Source: Avena insularis (taxonomy: Eukaryota > Streptophyta > Magnoliopsida > Poales > Poaceae). Taken from it: a DNA stretch of 64,000 nucleotides. The notes under the pieces were generated by a model, which saw only the letters and a program-made list of their open reading frames with translations, was not told the origin of the DNA and did not search any database. The stretch is from the NCBI GenBank assembly GCA_023614405.1, contig CM042687.1:67996992-68060991 (forward strand), read 5' to 3'. The position numbers and the translations under genes were made by a program. Of this stretch, positions 57,527-64,000 are shown piece after piece (the stretch's first letter is position 1; each line of letters starts with the position of its first letter).

Positions 57527-58060
57527 ATGCAGCAGCCGGCTGTGCCGGAGAGGGAAGGAGCGAAGACTCTGCTGGTGCTCGTGGAGGTCATACCGGGCGA
57601 GGACAGAGGTTCCGCAGGGCGATTTTTCCGGAATATGACCTCCGAGGTGGTCCACGCGATGCAGCGGCCTCTGCATCAGCGAGCAGCTGCCTTGGATATC
57701 TCGGAGAGATGCAAGGTGCGGGGCTGGCCGCTTCTGACTCAGAGGGACTCTAGTGGGCGACTGCTGCAGGCCCTAGTGGTGAGATCGGATGTCGTGGTGG
57801 AGATGCGTCAGGCTGTGTCAGCCGACTTGCCGTCGGCAGAACACTCGGTGGTGTTGATGGTCAGGGACACCAGCACCTCGGAGCAGTGCCTGATGGCCGT
57901 GGAGCAACAGAGCGCGGTCCACCTACTGTCTTCCACCCATGCCCAGCGAGCGTCCCCGAGGTTGAGCAGAGTGGAGCTCGACTCGTTCCGTCTGCAATTC
58001 ATTCAGGAGATAGAGGCTATAGGGTCTCGTCTGGAGCAGTCGAATCTGCGTCAATCGTGA
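57527..58060 (+). CDS. 177-aa ORF in CACTA element (possible last exon)
   Basis: A GC-rich open frame with strong contrast to flanking AT-rich DNA: MQQPAVPEREGAKTLLVLVE.., Arg/Ala/Val/Glu-rich, probably largely helical, ending in FRLQFIQEIEAIGSRLEQSN and a stop at 58058. It may be the last exon of a spliced gene starting at 55442, with an acceptor near 57512 (AG before GTGGCAAAGG); in that case the ATG at 57527 is not the start. A 3' UTR-like sequence follows. No transposase motif. It may be a TnpA-like accessory protein or a captured host fragment; not decidable here. Confidence 0.45.
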   Translation: MQQPAVPEREGAKTLLVLVEVIPGEDRGSAGRFFRNMTSEVVHAMQRPLHQRAAALDISERCKVRGWPLLTQRDSSGRLLQALVVRSDVVVEMRQAVSADLPSAEHSVVLMVRDTSTSEQCLMAVEQQSAVHLLSSTHAQRASPRLSRVELDSFRLQFIQEIEAIGSRLEQSNLRQS

Positions 58061-58284
58061 ATTCGTGCGATTGTGTGATTTCGAACTTGTACTCTCCCAT
58101 GACTTGTGTGTAACACTTGGACTCTCTATATTGATGTATTTTGTCACTTTGTATGAATTTCAATGAGTTTCTGGGTATTCCTGTGAGTTTTGTGCATTTA
58201 TGTGATATATTGTTGTATTCTGGTATATTTCCTGTGTATTCTGTGTATTTCTGCTGTATTCTGGTATTTTTTGAAATCCCGAGA

Positions 58285-58400
58285 CAAAATTCTGTGGCCC
58301 ATATGGCGTATGCGCCACAGAATTTAATTTTTAGTGGCGAGGATTTAGTGGCGACACTCATATGCGCCACCGAATTCTAATTTGGTGCGCCACTGGTAGC
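58285..58400 (+). repeat. Right subterminal repeat array of CACTA element
   Basis: The left array's motif recurs in both orientations: TTCTGTGGCCCATATG followed by GCGTATGCGCCACAGAAT (about 58289-58323), then AGTGGCGACACTCATATGCGCCAC (about 58346-58369) and GGTGCGCCACTGG (about 58384-58396). Fewer and more degenerate copies than on the left. Confidence 0.85.
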
Positions 58401-58465
58401 GTTTTTCCTAGTAGTGTTGGCAGGAATTGCTGCAGTTTGCATAGGGCCGATCCGAGGGAGTTATA

Positions 58466-59324
58466 GAGTGGTATCAGAGCTTAGCAGTTACGATACCCCA
58501 CTGGTCCAGCCTGTAGGATAACCTAGCTAACGGACGTTGTAGAGTGTCAAAATTATTTGGAAAATTCGGTTGGATAGATCTGATTAGGTCTGGTTTTACT
58601 CCTTACCCTTGTGCTATTCTCTTCTTACTTTTGCGTGTTTTGAATCTGCCCTCTTATCTTTTCTTCGACTCCAGGAATTCTCGTGGTTGGGTTTCCATCA
58701 TACCTTCAGGGTTTCGCTTCTGTGCTTTTTGTAACGATGCTTCAACATCCGGCATTCATGCTATCTGATGAATCTTTCATCTATTGTTCCTTTCAATGGA
58801 CTGAAAGTTCACTAAAAAATTTCTTTGTATCTTCCGGTGTTTTTCAACGCGACAAATTCATCTGCACCAGATCCGATGAAGAACCTGCATGGCTCCTTTG
58901 TTTCCAAACATAGCTTATCGAGATCTTCAGTCTGAATTCCGAGAGTTGGTTGCATAATTCTCCTATTCATGTGCAGAGTAATGCTTTGGGTGCGCGATGG
59001 AGTGGTCACCGTTCGACTACTCTTATCATTTGCTCTTGTATATTGAATCTGTGGATCAAGCAATTTTAGTCCTTCCACGGAACTTAGAGGTAGCCTTATC
59101 TTTTGATACCTTTACCTTCATCCTTTGTTCACCGGGGCGTTCTCTTGATGAATGTGAGCAACAACCCCTTGTTGGTGGTGTCGCCGACTTCAAGACGGAG
59201 AACGAATCTTTGTTAGTAGTGTCGTAAAGATCTACATGAAGCGCAAATTTTTAGGTCATCGGCCTTCTTCCCCGTACCATGAGGCGGATCTCGAGGGCAA
59301 GATCCATTGTTAGTGGTGTCGAAT
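58466..59324 (+). other. 859 bp interior of long-LTR element, no gag/pol
   Basis: Primer site TGGTATCAGAGC at 58469-58480 (initiator tRNA-Met), followed by 'ttagcagttacgatacccc'. Open frames at 58544-58768, 58683-58913 and 58997-59227 are short, overlapping and without known motifs. The 3' edge 'atctcgagggcaagatccattgttagtggtgtcgaat' resembles the segment before the 3' LTR of grass gypsy elements ('..cgagattctttttaagggggagg..attgtaacaccc'), but the polypurine tract is decayed. That suggests derivation from a gypsy parent by loss of all coding sequence. Confidence 0.75.
58469..58480 (+). other. tRNA-Met primer binding site of long-LTR element
   Basis: TGGTATCAGAGC, three bases after the LTR end at 58465; exact match to the standard site. 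Confidence 0.88.
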
Positions 59325-62300
59325 TGTAGCACCCTGGGTAAAGCCACTACTAGAAAATTGTTGTGTATTTTCTTTGTGTATCATCATGACATCATGCATC
59401 TTTCAACCTAAAAACTATTTCTCTAAAAGCCTCTCTTTGTTTTCTAAAATTCCCCCTCTCTTTATTCAAATCAAAACCCGGCCTGTCCAGATATTTTGAC
59501 TTGTCTAAATATTACAAATAATATCTACAACTAAAGAACTAAGCTAAACTCCTTTTAACAGGGGGAGGCAGCCCAACCCTTAGTCCATGCCACCTACCAC
59601 CCCGGCTGGCCCAGCCCGTTTTACCCCAAACTCTAATCTGACTAAACCCTAACCCAGCCACCAAACCCTAGTCCTATTCCCTCCACCAGCCGCCACCCCC
59701 ACCTAGAACCGAACCCACACACACCATGTACAGCCGTACACACGCCACACTGCGTGCATTGAGCCGAACCTACCTCATCCACCGACCGGACCCGACCACA
59801 CCTAACCAGGCCACACCCCACCGAAAACCACCCCACGACGCCCTAGCGCCTCTGCCCCGTCACGTTTCCCCCTCCTCCTCCCGTTGTTTTTTCAACCAAC
59901 CGCCCGTATGCGGGCCCCACCAAGCAATCCCCGGCCCGACCCGCTCGATGTCCTCCCCACGCGTGACCCCCTCCTTGCTCTCTTCTCCTGAGCCGCCTCC
60001 TCCCTCATATGAAACCGCCGCCGCCCCTCCCTGATTCCTCCCACAAATGCCACCCGGCCCCGCTCCTTCCTCCTCTCGCATGACCCACTCCCTGTCTGTT
60101 TCTCACGCCTCCCTCTCTCCCCTTGACCATCCCTGCCACCAGCGTCCTCCGGCTGCATGCGCCCTTCCTCGTCAAGGACCCCCTCTCCCTCGCTGTCCTC
60201 TGCCTGTGACCTCCCGCGAGCACCCTGCGGCCTCCAACCTCCCCTCTGTCGATCACCTCTCCGCCTCTGCAGCGCTGCCAGCGCTCACCCGAGTTCGCCA
60301 TCACCGCTGCACGCGCCAACCGGAGTCCCTGCCGCGCGTCCTACCTCTGCTCGTGTGGTGCCCGCCACCATGCGTCGCCCCACCGACCTTAACGCATGTT
60401 CCTTGATCAGGCCTCCGTCATCGTTGGCTCGGTCACCGCGTCGCTCGCCACATAAGTCATGCTCAAGCGCGCTGTGTTCTGTTATTATTCCTTTGGCTTC
60501 CTAGCTCGTTTTGGCTTTAGGTGTGTGCCTTTGTGTTGTGAGTGTACCGAACCAAACCGGCCAGTCTCAGTTTCTTTCGGTGTCATCTTCCACCAGAGGT
60601 CCTGTGCTCGAATCTGCTCCCAGATGTGAAGGTCTGCAGGTCTCTCGTTGCCCCATGGAAGTTTGTTAGGAGCAAAATTACACGAACCTGAGGAATCACA
60701 ACAAGACCGTTGGACCAGACGACCAAGCTCCTTTCCAAAGAACCGAAGATCATCTACCCCGTTTATGTCTATCGCGTACTACAAGATCTTCGTTCCCGGT
60801 TTCTCCAAGAACATTCAAAGACGCCGAGTGTGCCGCCGTCTACCAAGATCTTTGAAGAACGATCCCCATCGAGCCGGAGTCCCGTCGAACCACCCCGAGA
60901 CCCTGGATCCGAATCTCCCCACGTGTGACCTCTATCCAAGACCCCTATTTTTATAAATGTCATCTATATAAATTGTTGCATATTAAATTGTCATGCTTGC
61001 ATACATATTGTGGTTTGGGGGCAGTATGCTGGTTCACCTCATAATTAAATTTGGAGACCATATGCGGGATTTTCTAGTCTTATATTGGCCATATTTAAAT
61101 TTGCATAGCGAACCGATGACATATTTTGGCTTGTTAAGTCAACACTAAAATTGCGGGGACCTAAACAACATGAACCATATGATTAATTGTCGGGACCCAG
61201 GTTTCTCTTAATATTGCCTAATTTCATTGCACCTCTGTCATGTCATACATCATAATGCATCGTGTCTGATGTTATGCGGTAATATTAAATAGTGCATCTT
61301 GTGTTTCTTCTAGCGCTTTGCTTCTTCACGGATTAGGCCGATGAGTTGATGCGATTGTCGACCAGATCATCGAACGAACCTTCAGTGGTGTTTCCTAGGC
61401 GATCATTCTTCCCCTTTCTACCTATTTTATCTTTATAGTCTTTATTTCCTCATGTTGATCTATGTTGCCTGTGTTGCGATGCTATAGATTCCGTACCCCT
61501 TTATTTTTCCCTGCAGCCCCTATATTTCCATGGACACCTCCTATTACCTGTTGTTTGGTAGATAGTCGGCCTTGCAAGTCGTAGTTGCTTGCGGAGGTGT
61601 TGCTTCGCGCCGTCTATGTTTCACAGTTGTTGGAGAAATGCCTCATGCTTAATGTTGGAGATGATCATGGCTTTAATTACAGTTTAATATTCCCTCTGGC
61701 CCATATTAATTGACTTGTATTTGTTAAATTTTGGATGAACATATATACTAAATAGTGTCTAGATTCATTCAAATTTTGACAAATCCAAGTCAAATAATAT
61801 GGGTTGGAGGGAGTAATTAATATTGAAAGTAGGTAAATAATGCAGCGGCATCGGTGAGAAATAGATGTTATTTGGTTTTTAACCGCTCACTGGTGTCCCG
61901 TAGGACCCCGAGTACTTGATACCTGTTCCTTGACTATTCACACTATCCGCATGTGGGACCATAAATCCGCTTAGCGAGAGCTTGAATCATATCTATTTCT
62001 TGGGGCCACAAAGTAGTTTGGGGCTTTATTACTATCATACTTATGCCATGTTTACTGCTTTATTTACTACTATTGCTCGTGGAGAGCGTTTACTACTGTA
62101 CTATTTTGGAACCCCGTGCCACGTTTTCGCGGTATCGACAAGCCCAGTCACACTTTCGGATTCCCGGTCGTTTACATCTATCGTCACAAACCTCTGGGTC
62201 CGTCTCGGAGCCGGCTATCTTCATAGCGGGTAGCTTAGTGGGGTGCCCCCCTGAAATATTATATTAATCTCGTGATTGCTTTGTCGTGATGCCTCGTTAG

Positions 62301-63309
62301 GTTTTCATTTGGTTTTTTCGAGGTTGATCGTGCGTGTGTTGCTATTTGTGCCCCCTGTAGGGTAAAACTTTCTAAAAGCCGTGTCCACGGTTATGGACGA
62401 CTTGGAGCAAAGTATCTCGATCATAGACAACTATAACTAAAATAGTGTTATAAATTTGACTTTGTAATGACTAGTAATTAGCTTCACTACAATGGAATGA
62501 CTAAATAAAAGTGCCAACAACTGCTGGAATTGGGATGCCTCATGCTATATGTATCTGACTAGTAAGTATTGCAACTATAACGAAAGGGTTAACTAAAACG
62601 GCCCACTGCTTATTATGTCAGGATGACTCATGCTATCTATATTTGACTAGTAATTGCCGCAACTATAATGGAATGAATAAAACTGCTAACTATGTGAGTT
62701 CCTCGGTTTGACTTCCTCGTTTGGTATCGAGGGGGAAATACCAGGATGGGTATGTTTGGTGTTAGTATCAGGTTGGATCCTAATAGGTCTTTCTTATCTC
62801 TCTGTGATAGCCGCCAGTTATATCGAGTCTCTATAGGTTGTTTAGTGCATGTTGCGCTGCCGCTTCAGTCCACCATACCTATGTAGGCGAGGACCACCGA
62901 ATTCTAAAACTCGTCGTGTACTAGCCTCGGTACTGACCGCTCTCTTTTTTCCTTTACCCTTCCTCGGCACCCCTTTTGTTTAGAAGGTTTGAGATCGACG
63001 TCGTTAGCAGGGTTATGGACACTATTGGTTATTCTTCAGGGCTCTTAGCCACATTTGCTTCTTATCCATACTCAGATGTTGTATCGTTTTAAGGTGATTT
63101 GGATCTTTGTACTATATATCTGTATTTTTGACTCATTGAGTCGTTGTTATATATATATGTTCTGTGGGTTCCATCATGGACTAATGTGTAATGATATTAC
63201 TTTATTTTTCACCCGTACGTAAGTGCCTAGTGGGCACCTTTGAATCGTTTCTATGCGGACTTGGTGGGAATTGCTGCTATCTGCATAGGGCCGATCCGAG
63301 GGTGTTACA
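59325..63309 (+). repeat. 3' LTR (copy C) of long-LTR element
   Basis: TGTAGCACCC ... GGGTGTTACA, 3985 bp including a 124 bp Stowaway MITE. It serves as the intact reference for copies A and B. TATA-like TATATAAA at 60965-60972. The GC-rich 59700-60500 portion gives long Pro/Ser/Arg-rich frames on both strands (up to 119 codons) that are not preserved in copy B. Confidence 0.93.
61690..61813 (+). mobile_element. Stowaway-like MITE, 124 bp
   Basis: Flanked by TA (61688-61689 and 61814-61815). The ends TTCCCTCTGGCCCATATTAA and, inverted, CTCCCTCCAACCCATATTAT form inverted repeats of about 28 bp with few mismatches, matching the CTCCCTCC start of Stowaway (Tc1/mariner) MITEs. Copies A and B read 'gtttaataacta' without the insert. 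Confidence 0.93.
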
Positions 63310-64000
63310 TATAGTCTCTCAAGGAGACCATTTGATCTTCAATGATGAGTGTTGGCAATGAACCCAAGATATATCTTCGCGGTGTCAAGCAAAATTTACT
63401 CATATATAAGGTGGCCTCGGCCACCAACTTGTTGTGTTCCTTGCATGTTTTCCCTCTTGTTTGCGTTGTTAATTTCTCTCTTTTTGGGTGTTGTCTTCTT
63501 GGTATGGTTCGTCTTTTGGTTCTTCATAGTTTGTGCTTTCTATCCCAGGCCGTTTTCCCCTCCTCTAGCCCCTTCTATTCCCTAGACAAGTTCCTCCTTG
63601 CCACATTTCACACATGGGAAGCCTTTTCTGGCATCACCGGAATTTATGGCCAGCAGCTGGTAGTACCGGTCCGGCAGGAGCTCATTGGAACTTCTCCCAG
63701 AAGTGGCTACTATCGCTTATTCCTCGAAGTCTTAGGTCAACGGAAGTTCTGGCCCCTGACTGGAACTTCCTATGGTGCTCTTCGACCTATAAAGTACCGG
63801 CCCAAGGAAAAATCGGGGTCACTCCCATTTTCTTCCCCAGGCCCGTGTTTTATAGGGAGTATTCGCTGGTGAAGACCATCCCACAGAGGCGCCGCCGGCC
63901 CCTTCATCTCCGGCCACCCCATCCAGATCTGCTCTGTGGGAACCTTACCCACCTTGATCTCCCTTTATGGACCCTGGTATTTTCCATCAACTCCCTCCAT
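63310..64000 (+). other. Right flank: continuation of copia #4 or an adjoining LTR
   Basis: It starts with the second TATAG. The first about 100 bases should continue the copia #4 tail cut at 45157. From about 63640 it carries CCGGAA/GGAACTTCC-type inverted motifs like those in the copia #4 5' LTR (29668-30131), but overall it does not align with that LTR by eye. The open frame 63342-63872 (176 codons) has a hydrophobic segment around residues 33-75, reminiscent of the env-like ORF that follows pol in some SIRE elements. This is inference; it could equally be LTR sequence read by chance. Confidence 0.45.

Larger units (their letters stand above)
54983..58416 (+). mobile_element. Non-autonomous CACTA transposon, 3.4 kb
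   Basis: CACTACTAGGAAAACG at the left and its inverse ..CGTTTTTCCTAGTAGTG at the right, with 3 bp target duplication TTG (54980-54982 and 58417-58419) and a single TTG in copy C. Subterminal arrays of TCTGTGGCGCATATAG and its inverse lie at both ends. The 3.4 kb interior has a GC-rich first-exon-like segment (55442), a long AT-rich middle and a GC-rich last-exon-like frame (57527-58060), but no recognisable TnpD-type transposase. It needs TnpD/TnpA from a related autonomous element. Confidence 0.93.
45158..58465 (+). repeat. 5' LTR (copy B) of long-LTR element, with four nested insertions
   Basis: LTR segments: 45158-45461, 45897-46779, 47438-about 50007, 54876-54982, 58417-58465. They are collinear with copy C throughout. 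The end is GGAGTTATA, against GGTGTTACA in copies A and C, two point changes. The 45990-46770 part is very GC-rich and gives overlapping Pro/Arg/Ser-rich frames on both strands that are not conserved as frames in copy C. Promoter-like TATATAAA motifs lie at 47860-47867 and 47875-47882. Confidence 0.9.
45158..63309 (+). mobile_element. Long-LTR, nearly empty LTR retrotransposon (LARD-like), heavily nested
   Basis: TGTAGCACCC at 45158 and GGGTGTTACA ending at 63309, with perfect target duplication TATAG at 45153-45157 and 63310-63314. 5' LTR 45158-58465, primer site 58469-58480, interior 58466-59324 (859 bp), 3' LTR 59325-63309. After subtracting nested elements (Tourist, hAT, TA-bounded block, CACTA; Stowaway on the right) both LTRs come to about 3.86 kb. 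The interior holds no gag or pol. It inserted in the 3' non-pol part of copia #4. A third LTR of the same family is at 1-2509, so it is a repeated family. The name is unassigned; LARD-like describes long LTRs with no coding capacity. Confidence 0.92.
29216..64000 (+). mobile_element. SIRE/Maximus-like copia #4, host of three LTR insertions
   Basis: 5' LTR about 29216-30892, primer site 30895, gag start 30944, then gag, protease, integrase, RT and RNase H to 45022, interrupted by a gypsy element (31140-38680), a solo LTR (42910-43433) and a long-LTR element (45158-63309). Element sequence resumes at 63310. The order PR-IN-RT-RH defines Ty1-copia. The 'TTTCAATTGGTATCAGAGCC' LTR/primer-site junction, a long gag with coiled-coil C-terminus, and extra sequence after pol point to the SIRE (Maximus) lineage. 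Family membership is inference; the 3' LTR lies partly or wholly beyond the window, so the element is not delimited on the right. Confidence 0.8.

Noticed and set aside
60005..60406. 119-codon frame at 60047-60406 and minus-strand frames over it
   Set aside because: Counterpart of the GC-rich LTR segment above; overlapping frames on both strands show composition bias, not coding.
1..64000. tRNA, rRNA, CRISPR array, bacterial or organellar gene cluster
   Set aside because: No cloverleaf-like tRNA with conserved arms, no rRNA core sequence and no regularly spaced direct repeats were seen; primer sites match tRNA 3' ends only over 11-18 bases.

Overview
This window is intergenic DNA from a large-genome grass, most likely a Triticeae species (wheat, barley, rye or a relative). 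The evidence is BARE/Angela/WIS-type copia LTRs (start TGTTGG..ATATGCCC, end CTACGAACCCTACA), SIRE/Maximus-type copia coding sequence, Athila/Tat-like gypsy LTRs with a tRNA-Asp primer site, and grass-type CACTA, Helitron, LINE, Tourist, hAT and Stowaway elements stacked inside one another. I found no intact host gene, tRNA, rRNA or CRISPR array. Almost every base belongs to a transposable element, and nearly all coding sequence is broken transposon gag/pol.

Layout. (1) 1-9536: a BARE-like element on + (remnant pol 6769-7748, 3' LTR 7749-9536) was invaded by a minus-strand Angela-like copia (2510-6768), which was itself invaded by a long-LTR element whose LTR end occupies 1-2509. (2) 9537-13149: a second, divergent copia LTR, split by a probable solo gypsy LTR (about 10016-11459). 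(3) 13171-28499: a complete but decayed BARE-like element (near-identical 5 bp target duplication). Its 5' LTR carries a 6.75 kb Helitron (13408-20159), which in turn contains a 5'-truncated LINE (13904-14960) and a small LTR retrotransposon (15295-16919). (4) 28500-about 29215: a short stretch with no recognised transposon signature. (5) About 29216 to the right edge: a SIRE/Maximus-like copia (5' LTR, gag, protease, integrase, RT, RNase H). Three LTR elements interrupt it: a non-autonomous gypsy at 31140-38680 (TSD GACCG), a solo LTR at 42910-43433 (TSD GATTC), and a long-LTR, nearly empty element at 45158-63309 (TSD TATAG).

The 45158-63309 element is itself heavily nested. Its 5' LTR contains a Tourist-like MITE, a short hAT element, a 4.9 kb (TA)n-bounded tandem structure of unknown class, and a 3.4 kb CACTA element with perfect palindromes near its end. 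Its 3' LTR contains a Stowaway MITE. Exact target duplications fix most junctions, so the order of insertion can be read directly.

How the parts work together: most elements here are non-autonomous (two LTR elements without pol, the small LTR element, a Helitron with no visible Rep/helicase, a CACTA without visible transposase, MITEs) and would depend on proteins supplied elsewhere. The least explained pieces are the (TA)n-bounded duplicated unit at 50008-54864, the hairpin-forming repeats shared by LTR and internal region of the 31140-38680 element, and the possible spliced gene inside the CACTA element. All statements come from reading the sequence by eye; no database search or alignment program was run.
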